Below, in pieces: positions 8,266-16,776 of a DNA stretch of 64,000 nt (within the stretch, counting starts at the first letter, position 1; the number at the start of each line of letters is the position of its first letter). Position numbers and translations under genes: made by a program. The notes below the pieces were generated by a model. The model made no database searches and was not told the DNA's origin. It saw only the letters and a program-made list of their open reading frames with translations. The stretch is from assembly GCA_963664625.1 (NCBI GenBank), contig OY761541.1, forward strand, positions 806,001 through 870,000, given 5' to 3'. The DNA comes from CBDCFV01 sp963664625 (GTDB taxonomy: Bacteria > Chloroflexota > Dehalococcoidia > Lucifugimonadales > UBA3495).

Positions 8266-9384
8266 GTGAAAAAGATTGGCCTGATTTCGGTACTGGCCGG
8301 GATATTCTTGGCCGGAAGTATGGCTTGGTCCAACTTGACCCACGCTGACCAACCCTTGGACTGCGCCCCGGAAGACAGGGAGGTCCCTGGCAACACTAAT
8401 TCCGATTGCAAATGGGACTATCGTCTGGACGACATTACCGGGGTGCGGTTCGTCGTTCTGGAGCGTGAGGGATCGGATGCTTGCTTTGGGGCACTGGAGT
8501 TCTATCCCTACGACTTTGCCCACATGACAGAAGCTCAGTATCTGCAACTTCAATTCACTTGGACGAACATACAGACGGGCGGCCCGATCTCAGAATTTGG
8601 ACGCTCATACACCGTACGCAGTGAAGGGAACGATTCCATCTTGAGAGCTGTCGGGGTTTCGTTTGACCTGAAAAGCCCTTTCCCGGAGAAATGGGAAATA
8701 GGACAATTAAATACTATTACATTGCCCAATAAGCCGTGGCAGCTTGTAAGAGCGCGCGTTATTGGCAAAGGCGCGAACCACAACTCGAGTTGGTTTCCCA
8801 TCCCATCCGAAGTCAATGACTTCCCCGTGATGCTCAACGCTTGCCTTGCCGAAGTCAAGTTGCGGTTGGAGTCAACGACACAAATAGAGGAAGATAGGGC
8901 CAAGATTGCGGCCCAGGAACTTGCTAGACAGCAGGCCCTTAACGAAGAAAAGGCCAAGGCCGCGCTCGATGCCCAACGGTTGGCGGCGGCGCAAAAGGCA
9001 CTCCAGATACAGCAGGAAATAGAATTGACCAAGACTCGCTCGTTGATTGCCCGGTTGGAGCGCGACAAGATAATCCTAGGTGTCTGGAACGACATAGTTC
9101 TGGAACGGCTCCGGGGATTCCGCGAGCGGGCTGAAATCACCAACAGATACTTGGCGGAGGTCGAAGCCAACGCCGCCGCGTTCAGCGCCAAGGTCCGGGA
9201 GAAGTACGAAGAACTCCAACGGTTGGAAGCTTTGAACCAAGCCATCGCGGACGCAATAGCGGCGCATAACGAAGAGATCGAAGCACAATTGGTCGCCGCC
9301 GCAGAATTGGAGGCCAAGAACATGAAGAAACTCGATGACTTATCGGTCACGCCTCCTACTCCCGCGTTAACGCCAGGGGGTTAA
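8266..9384 (+). CDS. Secreted coiled-coil protein
   Basis: 372 residues starting at GTG 8266, one base after the lipoprotein stop. Residues 1-27 look like a Sec signal peptide. Residues 30-205 form a globular domain with several Cys and Trp. From about 208 to 355 there is a long Ala/Glu/Gln/Lys-rich coiled coil, ending in a Pro/Thr tail. I recognise no family. With the lipoprotein it may form an envelope-spanning or surface complex; this is a guess from architecture and coupling. Confidence 0.6.
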   Translation: MKKIGLISVLAGIFLAGSMAWSNLTHADQPLDCAPEDREVPGNTNSDCKWDYRLDDITGVRFVVLEREGSDACFGALEFYPYDFAHMTEAQYLQLQFTWTNIQTGGPISEFGRSYTVRSEGNDSILRAVGVSFDLKSPFPEKWEIGQLNTITLPNKPWQLVRARVIGKGANHNSSWFPIPSEVNDFPVMLNACLAEVKLRLESTTQIEEDRAKIAAQELARQQALNEEKAKAALDAQRLAAAQKALQIQQEIELTKTRSLIARLERDKIILGVWNDIVLERLRGFRERAEITNRYLAEVEANAAAFSAKVREKYEELQRLEALNQAIADAIAAHNEEIEAQLVAAAELEAKNMKKLDDLSVTPPTPALTPGG

Positions 9385-9461
9385 ATATCGCAGTCCCACG
9401 GGCCGCTACGGTGGGTTGGTGATGCATCTGTCAGTGGGTACCCCTGATAAACCTGAACCGC

Positions 9462-9944
9462 ATGGAGTATGTCTTGCCATCCATAAACACCATCGCAGAA
9501 TTTTGGGATTCCGAGATTGAACATTGTGGTGTGAAGCTCCGCTGGACGAATAGAGCGTTGCTTGACATCGCTTGCGAAAAGCTAAGGACAAAGTCCCCCC
9601 GGAAATTGGATGTCATATGTGAACTCAGCAAAATGGCGGAAGGTCGGGCCGTTGAATGGGAGTGGAACACCAACGACAAAATCCTTACGTTTGAGGATGG
9701 GAGCAGGCTGGCTGTCGTAGCGTTCGATGCAAACACAATGAAAGGTGACTCAAGGGTCATGGAACCAAGCGAGACCTTCATCAGAGCCAAGGTACGAGGC
9801 GGGAAACCATATTATCACGGTGTAACAAAGTCGGCTTGGCATTGGACAACGAATGGTAAGAAATATGGGAAAACAGAACCGTCTCCCATAGCCGACAGGG
9901 AAGTCGAATCGGTGACATCTGCACATCAGTCAAAGACTGGCTGA
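9462..9944 (+). CDS. Hypothetical protein
   Basis: 160 residues with no recognised family. The sequence is soluble and mixed alpha/beta; WTTNGKKYGKTEPSPI near the C-terminus is basic. Its codon use looks less GC-biased than the catabolic genes upstream. It lies between a secreted protein and a DUF6978/DUF1828-like pair, on the same strand. No ribosome site is strong at 9462, so the start is tentative. Confidence 0.45.
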   Translation: MEYVLPSINTIAEFWDSEIEHCGVKLRWTNRALLDIACEKLRTKSPRKLDVICELSKMAEGRAVEWEWNTNDKILTFEDGSRLAVVAFDANTMKGDSRVMEPSETFIRAKVRGGKPYYHGVTKSAWHWTTNGKKYGKTEPSPIADREVESVTSAHQSKTG

Positions 9945-10030
9945 ATGTACATAAGCCGTGGAACAATAGTCCCGCGGTGACAAAAAGCCCCTGTCCTTTA
10001 TGTTGCCGGGAGCCCAAGCCTTCCCAGACT

Positions 10031-10546
10031 ATGGCTGTAACTTACACTGATGCCGAAATTGCAAGTCTGGTCGGAGAGCGAAAACTTCTCCCGGCAAATT
10101 GGGTCACGCAGTTCAGGCGCCACCCCAAAAGGGGCCATGATGAGAGGTCAATAGTAATATCGGGCGAGCGAGGTAGCGAATTCCATATAATCCTGCGAAA
10201 GAGCCAACTCAATCCCTTGGATTTCTCAATCATACTGGGAGTGCGAATACCTCAATCAAATCGTATTTTCCGGTTACGTCGCTATGACGGCAAGAGTCAC
10301 GAGCACACCAACACCTTAGAAAAGCGCGCTGGACAGGAAGGCCAAACGTTTTACGATTTCCACATACACTATGCTACCGAACGCTACCAAGCAATTGGCA
10401 ACCGCGAGCCCAGAGAGGATAGTTACGCAGAAGTGACCGATCGATACGGAGACCCCACGGAGGCACTGAATTGCCTTCTGGAAGATGCAAACTTCGTGTC
10501 CGGTGGGCAACAGGGTACACTGTTCCCAACTGTTCCGGAGGTGTAG
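10031..10546 (+). CDS. DUF6978-like protein paired with a DUF1828-like protein
   Basis: 171 residues from ATG 10031. The frame is open to a GTG at 9977 that would add CPLCCREPK-type residues; I prefer the ATG because the conserved-looking sequence begins there. The body reads as a small nuclease-like or nucleic-acid-related alpha/beta domain with HIHYATERYQAIG near the end. The family name is from memory and tentative. The next gene starts two bases after the stop. Such pairs are usually found in accessory regions and may be defence or toxin-antitoxin related. Confidence 0.5.
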   Translation: MAVTYTDAEIASLVGERKLLPANWVTQFRRHPKRGHDERSIVISGERGSEFHIILRKSQLNPLDFSIILGVRIPQSNRIFRLRRYDGKSHEHTNTLEKRAGQEGQTFYDFHIHYATERYQAIGNREPREDSYAEVTDRYGDPTEALNCLLEDANFVSGGQQGTLFPTVPEV

Positions 10547-10548
10547 GA

Positions 10549-11322
10549 ATGTTCGTCGACACCATCGGAAAGGATTTTCAAGAAAAGGTGGCGGCCCAAG
10601 TGCGTCTAGTTTCTGAAGGTGTAGAACGCTATCGAGTGTTCACCCCCTTTCAGTTTGAAGACGGCGACCACCTGTCTGTCGTGCTGAAGCGGAATATGTT
10701 GGGCTGGTTTTTGTCCGATGAAGGACATACCTATATGAGACTCACCTACGACATCGACGAAGCCGATTTACTCAGTGGAACATGTCAGCAGGTCATATCT
10801 GATGCTCTGTCTTTATCCCAAGTAGAAGACCGGGATGGAGAACTTGTCCTGAATATTACCGATGAGCGGTACGGGGATGCCCTTTTTTCTTTTGTGCAGG
10901 CATTACTGAAAGTCGCCGACGTATCGTACCTTTCCAGAGAATGCATTCGCAGCACCTTCAAAGAGGATTTCATAGCCCTGCTGTCGGACGTTGTTCCCGA
11001 AGAACGTCGACATTTCGATTGGTATGAACCCTTTCGGGATCCAACGGGAAAATATTTGGTTGACTGCCGCATTAACGGAATGGAACGTCCACTTTACACT
11101 TACGCTTTGCTTAACGACTCTCATACCAGGGACGCTACCATCGCTCTACATCAGTTTGCAGAGTGGGGGATCGACTTCCATGCGATAGCCATTTTTGAAA
11201 ACCAGGCAGACATCAGCCGCGACGTATTGGCCCGGTTCAGCGACGTTTGCGAAAGGCAGTTTTCTAACTTGGCAGGTAATCGGGATAGAATAACCCAGTT
11301 CCTAAAAAGAACAATCTCATAG
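10549..11322 (+). CDS. DUF1828/DUF1829-like protein
   Basis: 257 residues; ATG 10549 has a good site (ggaggtgtagga). The N-terminal domain (about 1-100) holds RYRVFTPFQFEDGDHL and a DEGHTYMRL segment, which I associate with DUF1828. The C-terminal domain (about 125-255) would correspond to DUF1829. Proteins of this type are found in accessory islands and next to restriction or toxin genes. Catalytic residues are not established. The gene ends just before a strong hairpin terminator. Family assignment is from memory of the pattern. Confidence 0.6.
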   Translation: MFVDTIGKDFQEKVAAQVRLVSEGVERYRVFTPFQFEDGDHLSVVLKRNMLGWFLSDEGHTYMRLTYDIDEADLLSGTCQQVISDALSLSQVEDRDGELVLNITDERYGDALFSFVQALLKVADVSYLSRECIRSTFKEDFIALLSDVVPEERRHFDWYEPFRDPTGKYLVDCRINGMERPLYTYALLNDSHTRDATIALHQFAEWGIDFHAIAIFENQADISRDVLARFSDVCERQFSNLAGNRDRITQFLKRTIS

Positions 11323-11352
11323 CAAAGACATCGGCATGAATCCTGCAACAAA

Positions 11353-11383
11353 AAGCCCCCGGCGGTGACTTTACCGGGGGCTT
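11353..11383. terminator. Bidirectional terminator between converging genes
   Basis: AAGCCCCCGG at 11353-11362 pairs perfectly with CCGGGGGCTT at 11374-11383 across an 11-base loop. It lies between the end of the plus-strand DUF1828-like gene and the end of the minus-strand LLM gene, and can serve both. Confidence 0.8.
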
Positions 11384-11411
11384 GCTCGTTAAACGCTGGT
11401 CTGCTGCTAAC

Positions 11412-12662
11412 CTACGGCGCAAGCCCTGCCGTACCCGTTGTGGGGCGGTCGGCGCGGGGGCGGTTGTCGTAGGGTTGGAGTTGGACTTCGTGCAGCGCGG
11501 GGATGACCTCTTCACCCAGCAACTGGATCGAGCGCATCACATCCTCGTGCTTCATCGCGCCCTCGTTGCCGTAGATGTGGATGTACCCCGGACTGAGCCG
11601 TTCGATTACCTCGGTCAGCTTCTGGGTTACGGTGTCGGGGCTGCCGACGATGATGTTGTTGACGCCGCGAAGCTGGTCGTAGGTAAGGCCCACACCCAGT
11701 CCGCCGGCTCCGGCCACATTGCCGGTGGGCCGCTGCGCCTTGATCTCCACCGAGGCACGGGACTGGTAGCCCGGAGGGTCGTTGTGTTCCATCGGCCCGC
11801 GCTGGCGGTGCTCGATGGTCCACATGAACTCCCGACCCAGCTCAATGGCCTTCTCGTCGGTGTCGGCGACGAGGCACCGCAACAGGTAGCCGAAGTGCTC
11901 CGGGCCAGCCTGCCAGCCCTCCTCTTCAGCGGTGTCGATGTAGACCTGCTTCAGCCACTCCGTGGTGTCAACCAGTGCGCCAAGGTTCATGTACGGGTGC
12001 TTGTGCTTGGCGGCCCACACCACGCTCTCCGGGCTGCCGGTGCCGGGGAACCAGATGTCCGGGCGGGGCTTCTGCATCGGCACCACCCAAGGGTTTACCA
12101 CCCGGTACTGGTAGTGCTTCCCTTCGTAACGGAAGGGGCCCGGCTCCGTCCAGCACTTGATGATCAGGTCGTGGGCTTCCTCGAAGCGCTCCCGGTTTTC
12201 CGGGGGAGCAATACCGCCCTGAAGGGTCTCGACCGCCGTGCCCCGGACAAAGCCGGAGATGATCCGGCCGCCGGAGTAGCAGTCCAGCATGGCGATCTCT
12301 TCAGCCATGCGGATGGGGTCGTTGATGGCGATGACGTTGCCCAGGATGGCAATCTTGGCGCGCTTGGTCAGCTTGGCGATGACTGCGGCGTCCAGGTTGA
12401 CCGAGGGCTTCATGCACCAGTAGGAAGCGTGGTGTTCGTTGGTCATAATCCCGTCGAACCCCACTTCGTCGGCCAAGGCGTACTGCTCGTGGTACTCGTT
12501 GTACAGCACGCTGGCTTTTTGGGGATCGAAGTAGGTGTTGGGGAACCCGAGACGCCCTGACTCGTACTGTTCCAGGTCCGCGCTGGTAACGTGGCCGTAG
12601 GGCTGCTCGGAGAACCAGTAGATTTCCGCCTTATCTTTGGGCCTGGCCAATTGCTCTACCAT
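11412..12662 (-). CDS. LLM-class flavin-dependent monooxygenase
   Basis: 416 residues. The frame extends upstream, but ATG 12662 has an excellent site (taaggagg). The TIM-barrel features of bacterial-luciferase-like enzymes are visible: EIYWFSEQPYGH at the start, EVGFDGIMTNEHH (about 70), the ISGFVRGT region, and GSPDTVTQKLTEV near the C-terminus, which is typical of the FMN subgroup. These enzymes insert oxygen into or oxidise small organics using reduced FMN (or F420). It stands alone; no flavin reductase is adjacent. One of five such genes in the window. Confidence 0.88.
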   Translation of the reverse strand: MVEQLARPKDKAEIYWFSEQPYGHVTSADLEQYESGRLGFPNTYFDPQKASVLYNEYHEQYALADEVGFDGIMTNEHHASYWCMKPSVNLDAAVIAKLTKRAKIAILGNVIAINDPIRMAEEIAMLDCYSGGRIISGFVRGTAVETLQGGIAPPENRERFEEAHDLIIKCWTEPGPFRYEGKHYQYRVVNPWVVPMQKPRPDIWFPGTGSPESVVWAAKHKHPYMNLGALVDTTEWLKQVYIDTAEEEGWQAGPEHFGYLLRCLVADTDEKAIELGREFMWTIEHRQRGPMEHNDPPGYQSRASVEIKAQRPTGNVAGAGGLGVGLTYDQLRGVNNIIVGSPDTVTQKLTEVIERLSPGYIHIYGNEGAMKHEDVMRSIQLLGEEVIPALHEVQLQPYDNRPRADRPTTGTAGLAP

Positions 12663-12698
12663 GGACCGCTCCTCCTTACTATAATGCCTGCCCCAGTT

Positions 12699-12726
12699 GA
12701 TGGATTCCCGCCTGCGCGGGAACGAC
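12699..12726. repeat. REP-like palindrome
   Basis: One copy of the dispersed palindromic repeat (inverse orientation: GATTCCCG...CGGGAACGAC). It lies just upstream of the LLM start codon. Confidence 0.7.
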
Positions 12727-12857
12727 GGGAAGGGGGTCGGTGTTCCGCCGCAACTGCGGCTTTGAGTTGCGTTGAGCCGCATTATAGGTTACAGCCCGTT
12801 CCGCTTCAACATCGGATTCTGTAGCGACAGCGTCCGTTATAGGCCAAAAAGAGAAAA

Positions 12858-12879
12858 CCCCGGACTTGTGCGTCCGGGG
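12858..12879 (-). terminator. Rho-independent terminator
   Basis: CCCCGGAC (12858-12865) pairs with GTCCGGGG (12872-12879) over a 6-base loop. On the minus strand it is followed by a T-rich run, so it fits termination of the HEPN-like gene ending at 12908. Confidence 0.7.
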
Positions 12880-12907
12880 CTACTTGATTCTGGCAATGGT
12901 GGCAGGA

Positions 12908-13294
12908 CTAAAGGCCAATCATCCGCTCTACTGTATCAATGTAATCGGATACGCGGTGAATGTTTCGCTCGATAACCGGGGGATTGTCCAGAAAACCCTT
13001 ATAAAAACAGTCCCCGTGGAGGCGGTCACGAGTTGCCCGGTAGCGGTCGGCTAAATCGGCAATACCGGCATCGTCCTGGCCTAAACGGTCTATTTCGCGG
13101 CTGGTGACCGACGTATACTCAGGTTCCACTCCCGTCCAGAAGAGAATCAAAGCGTCGGTAGCCCGCTTGGTGGCGCACCAAGCCTTCTCTGCCGCGTCTC
13201 GCAAATCCTGATTCTCAATCTGCGTCACCGCGGAACGATGAAGCGATCTGGCGTCGTTGATGAGGCTTAGAATCGAGTCCGTTTCCGTAGTCAA
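12908..13294 (-). CDS. HEPN/PaREP1-like small helical protein, copy 1
   Basis: 128 residues starting at TTG 13294; no ATG is better placed. It is all helical. The stretch RSLHRSAVTQIENQDLRDAA then AEKAWCATKRATDALIL resembles the PaREP1/HEPN-type fold. A close paralogue lies at 17728-18111 (shared SLH, DLRDAAEKAW, RATxAL, LHGxCFY). HEPN proteins are often RNases or partners of nucleotidyltransferases, but an Rx4-6H motif is not clear here. It is followed by its own terminator. Function is uncertain. Confidence 0.6.
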   Translation of the reverse strand: MTTETDSILSLINDARSLHRSAVTQIENQDLRDAAEKAWCATKRATDALILFWTGVEPEYTSVTSREIDRLGQDDAGIADLADRYRATRDRLHGDCFYKGFLDNPPVIERNIHRVSDYIDTVERMIGL

Positions 13295-13312
13295 TAGAAT
13301 GCTCTCTGAGGA

Positions 13313-13405
13313 TTAGGACGGTGTCCGAAAGACGACCTTACCGCCTGAGTCGTGTTCATGTTCAGATTTCTTGGCGCAGGTCTCGTACATCTTTAAGGTG
13401 TTCAT
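13313..13405 (-). CDS. Possible 30-residue peptide upstream of HEPN-like gene
   Basis: A 30-codon frame (MNTLKMYETCAKKSEHEHD...) ends 18 bases before the HEPN-like start. No Shine-Dalgarno site is visible, but TACAAT lies 12 bases before its ATG on the minus strand, which would suit a leaderless or near-leaderless transcript. It could be chance. The rest of 13406-13621 shows nothing beyond a TACAAT at 13569-13574 facing the Uma2 gene. Confidence 0.22.
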   Translation of the reverse strand: MNTLKMYETCAKKSEHEHDSGGKVVFRTPS

Positions 13406-13621
13406 AGCATATTTATTGTATCACTTTGCGCGGCGAAAAAACTTAACCATCGTGTAATTGGATATGTAAGGCCCTCCAAAATTTGATTCGTCTGAGCAAC
13501 CTACTACTCTTGCCTAACCTCCAAGCCAACTCCCCGTAACGGGAAGTAGCTTTCCCCATTAGGCGTTGTACAATAGGCCTCGTCAAACGACTATCGCCAT
13601 CCCGCTCCGCGAGGCTTCGCC

Positions 13622-14377
13622 ATGACCACCAAGCCCCCGTTCGGCAAGCTGAGGGCAGGCTTCCGACCGCCGCCCGCCGACGCGCCGGATAACACCTTCC
13701 CGGAATTGCCGCCCAGGGACGATATGCAAAACCCTATTTTTCTCTACGATCCCGGCCACCCACCGGCCCTGCGCCGCCACTTCGGTTCCCCGAACACCAC
13801 TATCGTTCTGGGCGAAATCCCGCTGGGCTGGCGGCACAATCAAGGGGCGGGCTTGCTGAAACCCGACCTGCTCATCGCCTTCAATATAGACCGGGGCGGC
13901 GTCATCGCCCAGGAAGGTTACTCCATCGACGAACGGGGCAAGCCGCCCGACTTCGTGCTGGAAGTCGCCTCCAAGACCACCAGCCAGAACGACTACACCG
14001 CGAAGCGGGAAGGTTACGCCAACTACGGCGTGCCGGAATACTGGCGATTCGATCCTAGCGGCGGGGAGTACTACCCGGCCGGGCTGGCCGGCGATCGGTT
14101 GGTTGACGGCGTTTATGTCCCCATTACCGTCGACGAAGTGAGCCACGCCCGCCACTGGGGCTACAGTGAAGGTTTGGGCCTGCACTTATGCTGGGAATAC
14201 GGCCACCTTCGCTGGTACGATCCGGCAACCCAACGCTACCTTCTCACCCATGACGAGGAAGCTGACGGCCGTATCGCCGAACGCCAAGCCCGTCTCAATG
14301 CCGAAGCCGAGCGTGACGCCGCCAAAGCCCGTGCCCGGGAAGCGGAAGCGCAACTGCGGCGCCTGCGAGGCCAGTAA
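13622..14377 (+). CDS. Uma2-family (DUF820) putative endonuclease with coiled tail
   Basis: 251 residues. The PD-(D/E)xK-like core shows LLKPDLLIAF and PPDFVLEVASKTTSQND (about residues 77-125: Asp, then E-V-x-S). These are followed by GYANYGVPEYWRFDPSGG, the hallmark of Uma2 proteins. Residues about 215-251 form an Ala/Arg/Glu coiled tail. The first codons overlap a dispersed repeat (13640-13664), so the true start could instead be ATG 13724. A second Uma2 lies at 50188. The biological role of Uma2 proteins is not established. Confidence 0.78.
   Translation: MTTKPPFGKLRAGFRPPPADAPDNTFPELPPRDDMQNPIFLYDPGHPPALRRHFGSPNTTIVLGEIPLGWRHNQGAGLLKPDLLIAFNIDRGGVIAQEGYSIDERGKPPDFVLEVASKTTSQNDYTAKREGYANYGVPEYWRFDPSGGEYYPAGLAGDRLVDGVYVPITVDEVSHARHWGYSEGLGLHLCWEYGHLRWYDPATQRYLLTHDEEADGRIAERQARLNAEAERDAAKARAREAEAQLRRLRGQ
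13640..13664 (+). repeat. Dispersed repeat inside Uma2 N-terminus
   Basis: TTCGGCAAGCTGAGGGCAGG and following bases belong to a family of short repeats (TTCGACAAGCTCA type). A related copy in the other orientation is at 53850-53880. Here it is translated as FGKLRAGF. Confidence 0.5.
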
Positions 14378-14397
14378 AAGACAGCAAGGAGGCCCTC

Positions 14398-15345
14398 ATG
14401 TCCGCGGAAATACCGTCGGAAGCCCAGGTCCTGGAGTGGTTCGAAAGCCTCAGCAACTGGGGCCGCTGGGGAGACGACGACCAGAAGGGCTGCTTGAACC
14501 TGATTACGCCCGCCAAGCGGAAGCAGGCGGCGGCCTTGGTGCAGGACGGCGTTTCCGTGAGCTGCGCCCGTCCCATCCTCACCGAAACGGCCCCCGACAT
14601 TACGCACCAAGTGCAACGGTTCATGGTGGACAGCGGCGAGGGACGGGACACCGATCCGCCGGAACGCCGTTTCACCCGCCGGGGGGCCGCCGAGTACATC
14701 GGCATGGTCTTCCACGGGCAGACCATCACCCACATCGACGCTCCGTCACACTACTCTTGGAATGGAAGGCTGTACAACGGCAAGCCCGCCAACCTGATAA
14801 CCTCACGCGAAGGCGCCCAGACCCACTCCATCGAGGTGGCGTTCGAGGGCATCGTCACCAAGGGAATCCTGCTGGACATTCCAACACTGCGGGGCATCGA
14901 CTGGGTCCCTCCCAACGAACCGGTCATGCCCGACGACCTGGAAGCCGCCGAGAAGGCCCACGGCGTCCGGGTCGAGGAGGGAGACCTGCTGCTGGTGCGG
15001 ACCGGCAACTACCGTAAGCGGTTGGATACCGGCCCCGTCGGCAGCTACGACCCCGCCACCGCCTGTCAGGTGGCCTGCGCTCCGTGGTTCAAGGAGCGCG
15101 GGGTAGCCATGCTGGGCACCGACACTCCCAACGACGTCCGCCCCAGCCACTACGCCACCATAGGCTCGCCGTTGCATACCATGTGCCTGGTCACGCTGGG
15201 GTTGTGGTTCATCGACAACGCGAACCTGGAGGAGTTGAGTGTCGCCTGCCGGGAGCGCAACCGATACGAGTTCATGATAACCCTGGGGCCCCTGCGGCTG
15301 AGGAACGTCACCGGCTCCCCGGTCAACCCCATCGCCCTCTTCTGA
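14398..15345 (+). CDS. Cyclase-family metal hydrolase (kynurenine formamidase-like)
   Basis: 315 residues; ATG 14398 follows aaggaggccctc. The family metal motif HxGTHxDAPxHF is present as HGQTITHIDAPSHY (about residues 105-118). A GTDTPNDVRPSHY segment lies near residue 243. Known relatives hydrolyse N-formylkynurenine, isatin or similar amides. The enzyme is about 60-100 residues longer than KynB and resembles the larger bacterial cyclase-family proteins. It follows the Uma2 gene by 20 bases, but that linkage is probably incidental. Substrate unknown. Confidence 0.85.
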   Translation: MSAEIPSEAQVLEWFESLSNWGRWGDDDQKGCLNLITPAKRKQAAALVQDGVSVSCARPILTETAPDITHQVQRFMVDSGEGRDTDPPERRFTRRGAAEYIGMVFHGQTITHIDAPSHYSWNGRLYNGKPANLITSREGAQTHSIEVAFEGIVTKGILLDIPTLRGIDWVPPNEPVMPDDLEAAEKAHGVRVEEGDLLLVRTGNYRKRLDTGPVGSYDPATACQVACAPWFKERGVAMLGTDTPNDVRPSHYATIGSPLHTMCLVTLGLWFIDNANLEELSVACRERNRYEFMITLGPLRLRNVTGSPVNPIALF

Positions 15346-15365
15346 AGCGGGGCGCCATTCGCCCA

Positions 15366-16712
15366 CTATTCCCTCAACCTGGAAACCAAGCGGCGACCCA
15401 GTGGGACGAAGAAAGACGCTGCGAACACCGCCGCGCCCGCTATCAGTACCGGTATCGCCACGTCGTCCAGTCCCGCAGCCAGGTTACGGGCAAACGAGAC
15501 CAGCAGGTCTTCCAACAACCTCGCGAGTGATTCGGGAATGTCGGTCCGGCCTCCGGCTGCCTGGTCCAGCAGGTCCCCACCCCGGTCGGAGATAGCGGAC
15601 TGCACCAGTTTCGCCAAGACGAGATACACCAGCCCGGCTAGCACCAAGCTTACTCCCACGCGGCGCAGCCCCCGGCCCAGATCCGGCAGGTGGACCAGCA
15701 GTAGCGCCAGCGCTCCTCCCGCCAACAGCCCGATCCCCAATATCCGGCTCAGGTTCCTTCCCTTGCTGAGTTCACTGCGAAACTCCGCCGCGTCTGCCCT
15801 GATCTCGGACGCGGAGGGCTCTCCCATCAAGTCAATGATCTCCAGCCTGTCGTCGGCGTCCAAGGCTTCAGCCCGGAACCGCTCGATATTGTCGTCCAGA
15901 GTCGGTGACACCAGCACCGGCACAGCCTTCTTCAAGGCTTCCTTGGCGTCGCCTGCTACTATGTCGCGGCGAATTTCTCCGCGGATGTCCCGCAACCCTG
16001 CAACTACACGGGAGTCCAAGCCGCGTTGGCCAAGAATAGAGTCCACCCCCAGGAACGATGCCACTCTCGAAGCCCCGAAGACGGCATCAAAGATCAGGGT
16101 GCGGCACAGTTCGGGCAGGACTCTGATAGAGGGGATTGACGCAGGGGTGGTTCCCGCAGCGATGTCATGGTACAGGTCTGTATACCGTTCGCCAAGTTGT
16201 ATTACCCGTGATGGCGTGCACTCCGACTCCTCGGGCTGTTCTTCCGGTATCCGGTCAATCCGCCCCCGGATGTAGCCCACCACAACCGGCTTTACCCTCG
16301 CCAGCGCCGGCCCCAGGTCAACGTATATCCGTAATTCTCCGGCATGATCCGTTTCCGGGCTGGCATCCTCTCGCAGATATTCTATGATGGAACCCGCCGC
16401 CCCTTCGACCTGTCCTTGCAGGTACTCCGGCGGTGCAACGTCCCGGAAGATACCGACAAGGTCTTCATGGCTTACCAGTTCCATGGGGAAAAGCTGCGCT
16501 GAAGCTTGCCGGACTTCGTCTTCCAACATCACTTCATCGTAGATGCGGTTGTAGGTATCCTGCTCGGCAATAACGTCGGCATAGAAGTCGGCGTTCAACA
16601 GCTTGTTGGATACCAACCGGTCGACCGTCAATATGCCTACCGCCAGGAACACCACCAGCCCCAAGGTGAAGGTCAGCAGGGGCCTGACGAACCAACGAAA
16701 AAGAAAGGACAT
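15366..16712 (-). CDS. Multi-span membrane protein with large extracytoplasmic domain
   Basis: 448 residues. One transmembrane helix at about 12-32 is followed by a soluble domain (about 33-325). That domain contains YADVIAEQDTYNRIYDEV and several regulated-looking helices. Three helices near the C-terminus follow (about 328-345, 352-372 and 415-437). The topology suggests an extracytoplasmic sensor or scaffold. I recognise no named family. It is next to HtpX on the same strand, with about 65 bases between, which could hint at membrane quality control, but this is weak. Confidence 0.6.
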   Translation of the reverse strand: MSFLFRWFVRPLLTFTLGLVVFLAVGILTVDRLVSNKLLNADFYADVIAEQDTYNRIYDEVMLEDEVRQASAQLFPMELVSHEDLVGIFRDVAPPEYLQGQVEGAAGSIIEYLREDASPETDHAGELRIYVDLGPALARVKPVVVGYIRGRIDRIPEEQPEESECTPSRVIQLGERYTDLYHDIAAGTTPASIPSIRVLPELCRTLIFDAVFGASRVASFLGVDSILGQRGLDSRVVAGLRDIRGEIRRDIVAGDAKEALKKAVPVLVSPTLDDNIERFRAEALDADDRLEIIDLMGEPSASEIRADAAEFRSELSKGRNLSRILGIGLLAGGALALLLVHLPDLGRGLRRVGVSLVLAGLVYLVLAKLVQSAISDRGGDLLDQAAGGRTDIPESLARLLEDLLVSFARNLAAGLDDVAIPVLIAGAAVFAASFFVPLGRRLVSRLRE

Positions 16713-16776
16713 CTAAACCGCTGTCCTTGTTGAAACCGAGGTTATAACCTTTCCAAACTTTAACCCAGCCGGCCCG

